From positions 1 to 30,501 of the forward strand of contig CAMLHL010000033.1 in assembly GCA_946479855.1 (NCBI GenBank): DNA of 30,501 nt, given 5' to 3'. The stretch is from an uncultured Pseudomonadota bacterium (GTDB lineage Bacteria; Pseudomonadota; Gammaproteobacteria; Burkholderiales; Rhodocyclaceae). Below are positions 15,624-24,167 of this stretch, piece after piece (position 1 is the first letter of the stretch; every line of letters starts with the position of its first letter). A model generated the notes under the pieces. It saw only the letters and a list, made by a program, of their open reading frames with translations. It made no database searches and had not been told where the DNA came from. The translations under genes were made by a program, and so were the position numbers.

Positions 15624-16047
15624 TCCCTCCCGCGAACAGGTCCGTCGTTTCTTCTGCGATGCCTGGAAAAAACACGTCGAACGCCTGCCACTGGTTGGCG
15701 CCGAAGTCACCGCCGCCGACATCGCCGCCCGCCACCCGGAGTACCAGGCCATGCTGGCCGATGCCAACGCCGCCGTCGAACAGGAATGGACCCCGGAAGG
15801 CGGGGCGATGAATCCCTTCCTGCACCTCTCGCTGCACCTCGCCATCCACGAGCAGGTCAGCATCGACCAGCCACCCGGCATCCGGATGGCCTTCGAGCAG
15901 CTGCGCGCGCGGATGGACCCGCACGCCGCCGAACATGTGTTGCTCGAATGCCTGGGGGAAACAATCTGGCGCGCCCAGCGCGAAGGCAAGCCGATGGATG
16001 CGCTGGCCTACGTCGACGCGGTGCGCCGCAAGGCTAGCCTGCTCTAG
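15616..16047 (+). CDS. DUF1841 family protein
   Basis: 143 residues, starting eight bases before the FIST gene ends. It is recognised by the family's characteristic opening FNPSREQVRRFF, the central stretch NPFLHLSLHLAIHEQVSIDQ followed by PPGIR, and the later HVLLECLGETIWRAQREG. DUF1841 proteins are small, soluble and common in beta- and gammaproteobacteria; no biochemical function is known to me. The several conserved histidines in HLSLHLAIHEQ could bind metal, which is only a guess. No good ribosome-binding site is seen, so translation probably depends on the overlapping FIST gene. Confidence 0.9.
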   Translation: MFNPSREQVRRFFCDAWKKHVERLPLVGAEVTAADIAARHPEYQAMLADANAAVEQEWTPEGGAMNPFLHLSLHLAIHEQVSIDQPPGIRMAFEQLRARMDPHAAEHVLLECLGETIWRAQREGKPMDALAYVDAVRRKASLL

Positions 16048-16062
16048 TTGCCGGTTGCTGGT

Positions 16063-16076
16063 GGTCGCCGGCGACC
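16063..16076. terminator. palindromic hairpin between convergent genes
   Basis: A perfect 14-base palindrome, GGTCGCCGGCGACC, lies in the 44-base gap between the convergent DUF1841 and GspE-like genes. It could fold as a hairpin on both transcripts, but neither side is followed by a T tract, so termination is uncertain. Confidence 0.3.
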
Positions 16077-16091
16077 GGGGGCTAGCGACGC

Positions 16092-17876
16092 CTAGCCCTC
16101 GTCGGAAGGCGGGGCCACCTTGATGACTTCTTCCAGCGAGGTCAGCCCCTGCGCCACCTTCAATGCCCCGGAGATGCGCAGCGGACGCATTCCCTCGCGG
16201 AAAGCCTGTTCGCGCAGCTTGGGGATTTCCGTCAGCGGCTTGATCTGGCGGCGGATCTCCGGCGAATTGACCAGGATTTCATAAACGCCGACGCGTCCGG
16301 TGTAGCCGGTCATCCGGCACTCCAGGCAACCGACCGGCTGCCAGATCTGCGAAGGCTCGGCGGATTTCCACGGGGCGACCAGCGAGCGCCAGGCAGCACG
16401 CTGCTCTTCGCCAGGCGGCACGGCCTTTTTGCAATGCGGGCAAAGGGTACGGACCAGACGCTGGGCCATGACGCCGAGCAGCGTCGAATTGATCAGGTAG
16501 GCCGGCACGCCGAGGTCGAGCAGCCGGGTAATGGCCGACGGGGCGTCGTTAGTGTGCAGCGTCGACAGCACAAGGTGGCCGGTCAAGGCTGCCTGGATGG
16601 CCATTTCGGCCGTTTCCAGGTCGCGGATTTCGCCGATCATGACGATATCCGGATCCTGTCGCATCAGGGCGCGCACGCCGTCCGAAAAGCTTAGCTCGAT
16701 GCTCTGCTGGACCTGCATCTGGTTGAATGAAGCCTCGACCATTTCGATCGGGTCCTCGATGGTGCACACATTGACTTCCGGCGTCGCCAATTGCTTGAGC
16801 GTCGTGTAGAGCGTTGTCGTCTTGCCCGAGCCGGTCGGGCCGGTAACCAGGATGATGCCGTTCGGTGACGCCGTCATCTGCTTCCAGCGCGTCTGGTCGT
16901 CGTCCGAAAACCCCAGCGAACGGAAATCGCGGACCAGCACTTCCGGGTCGAAAATCCGCATCACCAGCTTTTCGCCGAAGGCGGTCGGCAGCGTCGACAG
17001 CCGCAACTCCACTTCCTGACCGGCCGGCGTGCGGGTCTTGATCCGGCCGTCCTGCGGGCGGCGCTTCTCGATCACGTCCATCCGGCCAAGCAGCTTGATG
17101 CGGCTGGTCATGGCGTTCATCACCGCCATTGGAATCTGGTACACCTGATGCAGCACGCCGTCGATGCGGAAACGGACAATGCCGAGGTCGCGCCGCGGTT
17201 CGATGTGGATGTCCGAAGCGCGCTGGTCAAAGGCGTACTGCCACAGCCAGTCGACAATATGGACGATGTGCTGGTCGTTGGCATCGAACTGCTTGTTGCC
17301 CTTGCCCAGTTCGACCAGTTGCTCGAAGCTCGACAGGCCGCTGGTCACCTCGCCGCGTGCCGCCGCCTTCTTGACCGATTTGGCGAGGTTGAAGAACTCG
17401 ACCAGATAGCGGCTGATGTCTTCCGGGTTGGCCATTACCCGACGAATTTCCTTGCGCAGGATAGGCCGCAATTCCTCTATCCATTCCCGCACGAAGGGCT
17501 CGGCCGTGGCGATGACCACTTCGCGCGTCGTCACCTGTACCGGCAGGATGCCGAAACGGGCAGCGTAGGCACTCGACATCACGTCGGCAACGCCGGTGAA
17601 ATCAATCTTCAATGGATCGATATGCTGATAGTCGAGGCCGGTCCGGCCGGCCAGCCATTCGGTCAGGATTTCGAGGCTGAGCAGACGCGCCGGTGGCGTG
17701 GCGCTGCGCCATTTCTGGTCGGCGATGACGATCAGCGGATGGATCTTGCCGCCGTAAAGGCGCCGCTCGACCTTCAATGCATCTGCATTCTCGCGGTCGA
17801 CCAGGCCATCCTCGATCATCCAGTCGAGAACTTCGGTCAGCGTCAGGCGATGTTCGCCAATAGTCCTGTCATTCAT
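16092..17876 (-). CDS. GspE/PilB-type secretion or pilus assembly ATPase
   Basis: 594 residues from the ATG at 17876, chosen because the protein then begins like other family N-domains (NDRTIGEHRLTLTEVLDWM). It has a T2SSE N-terminal domain, then the ASDIHIEPRRD region, Walker A GPTGSGKTTT near residue 345, aspartate box TIEDPIE, Walker B DPDIVMIGEIRD and histidine box STLHTNDAP. The zinc tetracysteine has pairs CPHC (about 480) and CLEC (about 516). It should be a cytoplasmic hexameric motor for a type II secretion system or type IV pilus. No other pilus or secretion genes are nearby, so the partner machine is unknown; MshE-like or c-di-GMP-responsive ATPases are possible. No ribosome-binding site precedes the start. 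Confidence 0.9.
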   Translation of the reverse strand: MNDRTIGEHRLTLTEVLDWMIEDGLVDRENADALKVERRLYGGKIHPLIVIADQKWRSATPPARLLSLEILTEWLAGRTGLDYQHIDPLKIDFTGVADVMSSAYAARFGILPVQVTTREVVIATAEPFVREWIEELRPILRKEIRRVMANPEDISRYLVEFFNLAKSVKKAAARGEVTSGLSSFEQLVELGKGNKQFDANDQHIVHIVDWLWQYAFDQRASDIHIEPRRDLGIVRFRIDGVLHQVYQIPMAVMNAMTSRIKLLGRMDVIEKRRPQDGRIKTRTPAGQEVELRLSTLPTAFGEKLVMRIFDPEVLVRDFRSLGFSDDDQTRWKQMTASPNGIILVTGPTGSGKTTTLYTTLKQLATPEVNVCTIEDPIEMVEASFNQMQVQQSIELSFSDGVRALMRQDPDIVMIGEIRDLETAEMAIQAALTGHLVLSTLHTNDAPSAITRLLDLGVPAYLINSTLLGVMAQRLVRTLCPHCKKAVPPGEEQRAAWRSLVAPWKSAEPSQIWQPVGCLECRMTGYTGRVGVYEILVNSPEIRRQIKPLTEIPKLREQAFREGMRPLRISGALKVAQGLTSLEEVIKVAPPSDEG

Positions 17877-18000
17877 GCGCGGCAATATAGCATGCGGCTG
17901 GTAACGATTTGTAAGCGCCAGGAACTCTGTTTGCACTCCTTTACATCTTGCCGGGAACAATCGATTTCATGCGTCTAGAATGAAGTCGTAACCCATTCAC

Positions 18001-18006
18001 AAGGAG
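18001..18006 (+). promoter_or_regulatory. ribosome-binding site of the cysteine-repeat gene
   Basis: AAGGAG with a six-base spacer to the ATG at 18013. This near-consensus site fixes the start and argues that the gene is well translated. Confidence 0.8.
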
Positions 18007-18012
18007 CAAAAC

Positions 18013-18573
18013 ATGAAAACCCGTCTGATGATGATTGCCAGCGCCCTGCTGGCGTCCCTGATCTGTTTGCCGGCCAGCGCCCAATCCGGCCCGGGCATAG
18101 GCGGCGGTGGCATGGGCGGCATGGGGCCGGGTGCGATGCAACAAGACATGAGGTCGGGCATGACCCAGGGCAGCGGACCACGCGCTCGCGCCCGGCAGGA
18201 CTGCAGCCAGTCGCCCAACCCGGCCGCCTGCACGGCCCACCGCGAAGCTCGTGCCAAGGCCCAGGAGGCCTGCAAGAACAGCGCCGGCCCGCAGCGCCGG
18301 CAATGCATGCACGAGCAGATGCAGAACTTCGACTGCGCCAAGGCCGCCAATCCGCAGCAATGCGAATCGCGCAAGATGGCCTACAAGGAATGCCAGGGCC
18401 AGACCGGCCCCGCCTTCCGTCAGTGCGTGCAGCAAAAGATGCCGCCGGTCGACTGCAGCAAGGCGCCGAACCAGGCTCGCTGCGATCTCCACCAGAAAGC
18501 CCGTGAAGCCTGCAAAGACAAGCTGGGTCCGGAACACAAGGCCTGCCTGTATGAGCAGTTCAAGATCAAATAA
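18013..18573 (+). CDS. secreted protein with three four-cysteine repeats
   Basis: 186 residues, family not recognised. A classical signal peptide ends at about residue 23 (LICLPASA before QSG). A Gly/Met-rich linker (about 26-62) follows, then three tandem units beginning DC. Cysteines are at 64/73/87/98, 108/117/127/138 and 148/157/167/178. Units 2 and 3 keep an exact 40-residue period with pattern C-x8-C-x9-C-x10-C; unit 1 has a four-residue insertion. Each unit shares (A/S)P or ANP before the second Cys and a GP before the fourth. The Lys/Arg/Glu/Gln-rich spacing suggests disulfide-stapled helical hairpins in the periplasm. The gene is monocistronic: strong ribosome-binding site upstream, strong terminator after. 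Function unknown; metal or redox roles are possible but untested. Confidence 0.88.
   Translation: MKTRLMMIASALLASLICLPASAQSGPGIGGGGMGGMGPGAMQQDMRSGMTQGSGPRARARQDCSQSPNPAACTAHREARAKAQEACKNSAGPQRRQCMHEQMQNFDCAKAANPQQCESRKMAYKECQGQTGPAFRQCVQQKMPPVDCSKAPNQARCDLHQKAREACKDKLGPEHKACLYEQFKIK
18199..18570 (+). repeat. three coding repeats of about 40 codons
   Basis: In-frame units at 18199-18330, 18331-18450 and 18451-18570, each starting with Asp-Cys and carrying four cysteines. Units 2 and 3 are both exactly 120 bases; unit 1 is 132. The repeats are diverged at DNA level, so the duplication is not recent. Confidence 0.8.
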
Positions 18574-18579
18574 GGTCGC

Positions 18580-18610
18580 CGGGCGCCGGAAAGTCGGCGC
18601 CCGTTTTTTT
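18580..18610 (+). terminator. intrinsic terminator of the cysteine-repeat gene
   Basis: A perfect 9-bp GC-rich stem (CGGGCGCCG at 18580-18588, CGGCGCCCG at 18595-18603), loop GAAAGT, then seven T (18604-18610), six bases after the stop codon. Textbook Rho-independent terminator. Confidence 0.95.
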
Positions 18611-18913
18611 GCCTCAAATCCGGTTGACCGCAGCATTTCGACTATCTTGTTCAGTCAACGGGGCGGCAAGGGACGCGTGGGTCCCCAAGGAAGCTGCGGC
18701 CGCCTTTTAAATCAGGCAAACGAAAAATATTCGGTGCAGCCCCCGGAACCGTTATCGCCCCGAAAAATCCGGCAAACAGCGGGCCGACAACTGGCCGCTT
18801 TGCAGTGCCCGGCTTGAAATAGGCTAAGATCATGGAAGACCAGCCGTTCTCCTGGCAATACAAATTGCAGCCTGAGCGATGCGGTCGCCGGCAAACAACA
18901 GGGAGAAAAACTC
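18611..18913 (+). other. 303-base intergenic region before the Che hybrid kinase gene
   Basis: No gene seen. It holds a TAAGAT -10-like hexamer at 18825-18830, with only a TTGCAG at 18800-18805 as a possible -35 (19-base spacer), and a small 5-bp hairpin (GGGAC/GTCCC) around 18670. GGGAGA at 18901-18906 is the likely ribosome-binding site for the next gene. The hybrid kinase promoter is presumably here. Confidence 0.4.
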
Positions 18914-21900
18914 TTGGTGGCAGACGGAATGCAAAACACAGGTCTGGTCGTTGTCGCCTTCGGAGCCTCGGCCGGTGGCCTCCCTGCCCTGCGCCCCATC
19001 ATTCAGGGTCTGAAGCCGCAGGGCAAAGCTGCCTACATCGTCGCCCACCACCTGTCGCCGACGGCCCCCAGCAACCTGATGGAACTCCTGACCGAAGGCA
19101 GCGAGTTGCTGGTCACTCATGCCAATCATGGCGACCATTTGCTGGCCGACCATGTATATGTTTGCCCTCCGGGGTGCGATATCGAAGTGACGGAAAATGC
19201 CCTGTCACTTTTCCCCCGCGACAAATCAGCCTACGTTTCCCCATCGGTCGATCGGCTCTTCCATTCCCTGGCCGAGAGCCATAATGACCGCGCGATCGGC
19301 GTCATATTGTCCGGTTCGGGACAGGACGGCGCCAGGGGCGCCCTGGCCATCCACGCCGCGCAAGGCCTGGTAATCGTTCAGTTGCCGGAAGAAGCCATGC
19401 AGCCGGGCATGCCGGAAGCGACGATCGACGCCGGAATCGCCGACCTGATCGGCAGCGGGGAGCAGATTACCAGCTGGCTGAACCAGATTGACCGCCTGCA
19501 GGAAAAATCCGACCCAGACGCAGCCGATTCATCCGCTCAGACGTTCGCCGAACTGTTTCGCCTGGTTGCCGAAGCAACGCATATCGATCTGGCGCAGTAC
19601 AAGGAAAACACGCTGCGGCGTCAATCGATTCGGCGCTATCGTAGTCTGGGCATGTCGTCACCGGAACAATTCCTGGCCCATGTCCGCAACAATGCCAACG
19701 AACTGCAGCTATTGCAGCAATCGTTCATGATCTCAGTCTCTTCCTTCTTCCGCGACCCCGAGGCTTATGAGGCCCTCGAGCCGGCACTGCGCAACCTGAT
19801 CGCCGGCAAACAGGAGGGCGACACGCTGCGCGTCTGGGTTCCCGGGTGCGCGACAGGTGAAGAGCCATACTCCATTGGCATATTGCTTGCCGAATTGCTG
19901 GGTGATCGGCTGGGCCGCTTCGAGATCAGCATTTTTGCCACCGATATCGATCATGACGCCCTCGATGTCGCCCGCAACGGCATCTATTCAGCCGAAGCCC
20001 TGGCTCCCCTGACAGAAGAACGGAGGCAACGCTGGTTCACCCCGGAAGGCAGCCGCTGGCGGATTCACAAGATGGTCCGCAACCTCTGTGTTTTCTCGGT
20101 GCAAGATGTCATTGTCCATCCGCCTTTCATCAAGATGGATCTGATCAGTTGCCGCAACCTGCTGATCTACTTCAAACCCGACCAACAGCTCAGTCTGATC
20201 CAGACCTTCCACTACGGGCTTAACGAGGCGGGCTTGCTGCTGCTCGGCCACTCCGAGTCGGCGGGCTTCAACTCCCCCTTGTTCGAGACGGTCGACGGTG
20301 CTCATAAAATCTATCGGCGACGCAGCGGCACGGCGGCACGCCCCGTCCGCTTCAACCGTCTGACGGCACCGGGCCAGGCGTTACGCCCACCTCTGACCAA
20401 AACCAATACGACCGCCAGGCGCCAGTTGATGCTCGATGCCGCATTGTCGACCATTGCCGGGGCCTACGCCCCGCCCGGCGTGCTGGTAAATGCCAGCTTT
20501 GAACCGCTGCACTTCTTCGGCGCATCGCGACGTTACTTTTCGCTGCCCGATGAGCATGCCGATTTCTCGGTATTTGCCCTTTGTTTGCCGGAATTGCGCA
20601 ATGAGTTGAAAGCAATCGGTTATCGCCTGATTCAGGAGAGTCTGAGCATCCTGGAAGGAGTGCCCACCGAAATTTTGGTCGGTGGCGAGAATATTCGCGT
20701 CAAACCGGTTCTCCGGCGAGTCGCCCCGACCCCGGATTACCGCGAGTCGACCTTTCTCTTCAGCTTCGAGGAGAGCCGCCTCGATCCGGCTTTGCCATCG
20801 GCGCCGACGATCGATGCGACGGACCATCTGACCCGCGAAAATATCCGCCTGCGCCAGGAATTGGCGGATACCCGCGAGCACTTGCAGGCGGTCATCGAGG
20901 AATTCGAAGCCTCCAACGAGGAACTGCAGACGCTCAACGAAGAAGTTCAGTCGTCGAGCGAAGAACTGCAGGCCTCCAACGAAGAGCTGCAGTCGTCGAA
21001 TGAGGAACTGACGACCCTGAACGACGAGTTGCGAATCAAATCCCAGGAAGCGACACAACTTACCATCACGCTCGGCAACATCCAGAGTTCCATCCGCACC
21101 AGTCTGGTCGTCGTCGACCGCGAAGGACACATCACGCGTTACAACTCGCTGGCCACGCGTATTTTTGGCCTGGTGCCCAGCGATGTCGGGCAAAGCCTTT
21201 ACGGCGTCCCGTGCCACCTGCCCCTTCCCAATCTGCGGACCCAACTCGCCGGGGTAATCGCCACGGGAAGCTCGCTGGTCGAACGGGTTGAGCAGGGCGA
21301 TTTCCAGTTTCTGATGCAGATCGATCCCTACCGCAACGAACAAGGGCATAGCGACGGCGCCGTCCTGACCTTTTCCGACATTTCCGAACTGCACCGGGCG
21401 GAAGTGGCCAAGGAAGGCAGCGAGATTCGCTTCCGCCACATCTGGGAAGCCTGCCTGGAAGGGCTACTGGTGGTCGATGGCAGTGGCCGGATCGTCATGG
21501 CCAATCCGTCCCTGCATACGATGTTCGGTTATGCCGCCGGCGAACTGATCGGGCAGTCGCTCGAAGTACTGGTTCCCGTCCCCTTGCGCGAAAAGCATGT
21601 CGGCCTGCGTTCAACCTTCAGCGTTTCGCCGCAGGCCCGCCAGATGATGCCGATGCGCGACCTGTTCGGATTGCGCAAGGACGGCAGCACATTTTTCGTC
21701 GAAGTGAGCCTGAGTGGCATGCCATCGGGCGACGGGGGCTATGTCATGGCCACCGTCGCCGACATCACGACCCGCAAGGAAGCGGATATTGCCTTGCGCC
21801 AGAGTAAACAGCGTCTGAAACAGGCGCTCGACGCCGCCCATGCCGGCACCTGGGAGTGGCACCTGGACAGCAACCAGAATGTCTGGTCGGACGAAATCTG

Positions 21901-23800
21901 GACTTTGTATGGATTGGACCGCGAACAGGTCTTGCCCGGCTATGACGCCTGGCAGAACAGTATCGCCCCGCAGGACAGGGCGCGGGTCGAGGCGGTGATC
22001 ACTGATGCGGTCGACCGGGCGATCGAGTTCGAAACCGAATGGCGCACGCAGCGCCCGGGCCACCGTGGAATGCGCTGGCTATGGTCGCGTGGCCGCCCGA
22101 CGCTGGATGCCAACGGCAAGCCACGCAGCTACAACGGCATCGTCCTCGACATCAGCGAGCGCAAGGCGGCCGAGGAGCAACAGCAGCAGCATGCCTTGCT
22201 CGAAAGGGAGCTCAACATCCTGCAAGGCATCCTCGAGACGACGCTCGCCGGCTACTGGGACTGGAACATCGCCGAGGGCAGCCTCTACCTGAGTCCCACC
22301 CTGAAACGCATGTTCGGCTATGCCGACGACGAGATTCCAAATTCGCCGCAGAGTTTGCGGGCTTTGATCGCGGCCGAAGATCTGCCCGCGCTCCAGGAAG
22401 TCTATGACAAACACGTCAGTAGCCATGGCGAGGTACCGTATTACACTGAAGTTCGCTACCGGCACAAGAACGGCTCGACAGTCTGGGTGATCAGCGCCGG
22501 TCGGATCGTGCAGTGGGCGGCAAATGGCGATCCGGTCCGCATGGTCGGCTGTCACATCGACATCAGCCCCATGCACCGCCGGGTCGATGAACTCGCCGAG
22601 GCGACGGCCCGGGCCGACAGCGCCAATCGCGCCAAGAGCGCTTTCCTGGCCAATATGAGCCACGAGATACGAACCCCGCTCAACGGCATCATCGGTCTCT
22701 CGCACATTCTCAAGCGTAGCGGCCTGGAGCGGGTGCAGGCGGAACTGCTCGATAAAATCGATCGCTCAGCCGGGCATCTGCTCGAAGTAATCAACGATGT
22801 CCTTGATCTTTCGAAGATCGAGGCGGAAAAACTGGAGCTCCTGATCACCGATTTCGACCTTGGTGAAATCGCCGGAAACATCGCCTCCATGGTCCAGGAA
22901 AAAGTGTCTGCCAAGGGCCTGACGCTGGTGGTCGACTGTGAAAAAACCGGGCAGGTGCTGCGGGGCGACGCCAAGCGCTTTACCCAGGCCTTGCTGAATC
23001 TGGTTGGCAATGCCGTGAAATTCACCGACTCGGGCAGCGTTGCCATCGTAATCAAATGCCAGGAAGAACACGCCGATCGGGTCCTGGTCCGGACCGAAGT
23101 GCGCGACAGCGGCATCGGCATCCCCCCGGAGACTATGGTCCGCCTATTTACCCCCTTCGAGCAGGGCGACAAGACGATGACCCGGAAATACGGGGGCACC
23201 GGCCTGGGGCTGGCCATAACCAAGCGTCTGGCCGAGTTGATGGGCGGGGACGCGGGAGCGAGCAGCGAGGTCGGTGTCGGCAGTACCTTCTGGTTTACCG
23301 CCTGGCTGGACAAATCAAGCAGATCGGCGGCCAGCGCTCGGAAGAATGCGGCGGATTCTGCCGAAGCGCAATTGCTCAGGGAATTTCGCGGCAGCCATGT
23401 GCTTCTCGTCGAGGATGAACCGATCAATCTGGATGTAACGGCGACTTTCCTGAGAGATGCCGGCCTGGTGCTCACGGTGGCGGTGGACGGAGGACGGGCA
23501 GTCGAACTGGCCAGGCATCAGCATTTTTCGATCGTTCTGATGGACATGCAGATGCCGGTCATGGATGGCCTGGAAGCCAGCCGCCAGATACGCAAATTAC
23601 CCGGCTGGCGGGACATTCCCATCATTGCCGTATCCGCCAATGCCTTCGCGGAAGACCGCAAGCGCTGCCTGGCGGCAGGAATGACCGATTTCGTCAGCAA
23701 ACCCTTCGATCCGAATGAGCTCTTTGCCACGCTATTGCACTGGCTGACTTTCCACCGGGATCATCCGTCGCTCGGAACCCCAGCCACGGACGTCTCCTGA
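18914..23800 (+). CDS. CheB-CheR-PAS hybrid histidine kinase with receiver domain
   Basis: 1628 residues if started at the TTG at 18914 (GGGAGA eight bases upstream); GTG at 18917 or ATG at 18929 are alternatives. Domains in order: CheB methylesterase without its receiver (Ser19 in GASAGG, His46, Asp138 in SGSGQDG); CheR N-domain (about 210-260); CheR SAM methyltransferase (VPGCATGEEPYSIG near 309, CRNLLIYF near 413); a coiled coil of seven-residue repeats (about 665-705); four PAS domains (about 715-835, 836-955, 966-1090, 1101-1225); HisKA with His1250 (MSHEIRTP); HATPase (NLVGNAVKF, DSGIGIPPE, GGTGLGLAI); and receiver with Asp1544 (LMDMQMPVMDG). All catalytic residues look intact. Probably a cytoplasmic chemosensory-like signalling hub; no transmembrane segments. 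Input and output are unknown. Confidence 0.93.
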   Translation: MVADGMQNTGLVVVAFGASAGGLPALRPIIQGLKPQGKAAYIVAHHLSPTAPSNLMELLTEGSELLVTHANHGDHLLADHVYVCPPGCDIEVTENALSLFPRDKSAYVSPSVDRLFHSLAESHNDRAIGVILSGSGQDGARGALAIHAAQGLVIVQLPEEAMQPGMPEATIDAGIADLIGSGEQITSWLNQIDRLQEKSDPDAADSSAQTFAELFRLVAEATHIDLAQYKENTLRRQSIRRYRSLGMSSPEQFLAHVRNNANELQLLQQSFMISVSSFFRDPEAYEALEPALRNLIAGKQEGDTLRVWVPGCATGEEPYSIGILLAELLGDRLGRFEISIFATDIDHDALDVARNGIYSAEALAPLTEERRQRWFTPEGSRWRIHKMVRNLCVFSVQDVIVHPPFIKMDLISCRNLLIYFKPDQQLSLIQTFHYGLNEAGLLLLGHSESAGFNSPLFETVDGAHKIYRRRSGTAARPVRFNRLTAPGQALRPPLTKTNTTARRQLMLDAALSTIAGAYAPPGVLVNASFEPLHFFGASRRYFSLPDEHADFSVFALCLPELRNELKAIGYRLIQESLSILEGVPTEILVGGENIRVKPVLRRVAPTPDYRESTFLFSFEESRLDPALPSAPTIDATDHLTRENIRLRQELADTREHLQAVIEEFEASNEELQTLNEEVQSSSEELQASNEELQSSNEELTTLNDELRIKSQEATQLTITLGNIQSSIRTSLVVVDREGHITRYNSLATRIFGLVPSDVGQSLYGVPCHLPLPNLRTQLAGVIATGSSLVERVEQGDFQFLMQIDPYRNEQGHSDGAVLTFSDISELHRAEVAKEGSEIRFRHIWEACLEGLLVVDGSGRIVMANPSLHTMFGYAAGELIGQSLEVLVPVPLREKHVGLRSTFSVSPQARQMMPMRDLFGLRKDGSTFFVEVSLSGMPSGDGGYVMATVADITTRKEADIALRQSKQRLKQALDAAHAGTWEWHLDSNQNVWSDEIWTLYGLDREQVLPGYDAWQNSIAPQDRARVEAVITDAVDRAIEFETEWRTQRPGHRGMRWLWSRGRPTLDANGKPRSYNGIVLDISERKAAEEQQQQHALLERELNILQGILETTLAGYWDWNIAEGSLYLSPTLKRMFGYADDEIPNSPQSLRALIAAEDLPALQEVYDKHVSSHGEVPYYTEVRYRHKNGSTVWVISAGRIVQWAANGDPVRMVGCHIDISPMHRRVDELAEATARADSANRAKSAFLANMSHEIRTPLNGIIGLSHILKRSGLERVQAELLDKIDRSAGHLLEVINDVLDLSKIEAEKLELLITDFDLGEIAGNIASMVQEKVSAKGLTLVVDCEKTGQVLRGDAKRFTQALLNLVGNAVKFTDSGSVAIVIKCQEEHADRVLVRTEVRDSGIGIPPETMVRLFTPFEQGDKTMTRKYGGTGLGLAITKRLAELMGGDAGASSEVGVGSTFWFTAWLDKSSRSAASARKNAADSAEAQLLREFRGSHVLLVEDEPINLDVTATFLRDAGLVLTVAVDGGRAVELARHQHFSIVLMDMQMPVMDGLEASRQIRKLPGWRDIPIIAVSANAFAEDRKRCLAAGMTDFVSKPFDPNELFATLLHWLTFHRDHPSLGTPATDVS
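20906..21028 (+). repeat. heptad coding repeats of the signalling coiled coil
   Basis: Six imperfect 21-base units encode the recurring pattern (S/T)NEELQ between the CheR and first PAS domains. This linker is typical of CheB-CheR-PAS fusions and would form a long parallel coiled coil. Confidence 0.75.
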
Positions 23801-23880
23801 CGCCGCTTCGCTCAGACACCGCTGGTTGGCGAAGTTAATACGGCTGCCGGACACCAGCAACGCCACAGGCTTCTTCCCGG

Positions 23881-24093
23881 TTAGGGCCGGCGCAAGGGAG
23901 CCAGCAACGGCGACAGGCCGTTGTGGTCGATCTCCTGCATCAGTGCCAGCAGGCGGCCTATCTCACCGGGCGGGAAGCCTTGGCGGGCGAACCAGTTGAG
24001 GTAATTGCCGGGCAGGTCGGCGATCAGGCGGCCTTTGTGCTTGCCAAAGGGCATGACACGGGTCACCAGGAGTTGCAGGTCTTCGGGATTCAT
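23881..24093 (-). CDS. DUF3820 family small protein
   Basis: 70 residues with the family's hallmark start TRVMPFGKHKGRLIADLP, then YLNWFARQGFPPGEIGRLLAL and a short C-terminal tail ending in LSPLLAPLRRP. Members are described as putative quorum-sensing-regulated virulence factors, and the fold resembles the small C-terminal domain of exonuclease X-like proteins, so a nucleic-acid-related role is conceivable. The length is normal for the family. It lies 74 bases downstream of the MFS gene on the same strand and may share its transcript. The ribosome-binding site is weak. Confidence 0.85.
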   Translation of the reverse strand: MNPEDLQLLVTRVMPFGKHKGRLIADLPGNYLNWFARQGFPPGEIGRLLALMQEIDHNGLSPLLAPLRRP

Positions 24094-24167
24094 CGGCGAC
24101 TGCTTTCAGGCGAAGCCGCCATTGTGCCAAAACTGCGCCGTCGCCGAAAAGTGCGGGCAACCCGGCT

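Noticed and set aside
17954..17981. GGAAC plus GTCTAGA resembling an ECF sigma promoter for the cysteine-repeat gene
   Set aside because: The spacer is about 13 bases, shorter than the 15-17 expected, and the TAGAAT hexamer there also lacks a good -35 partner.
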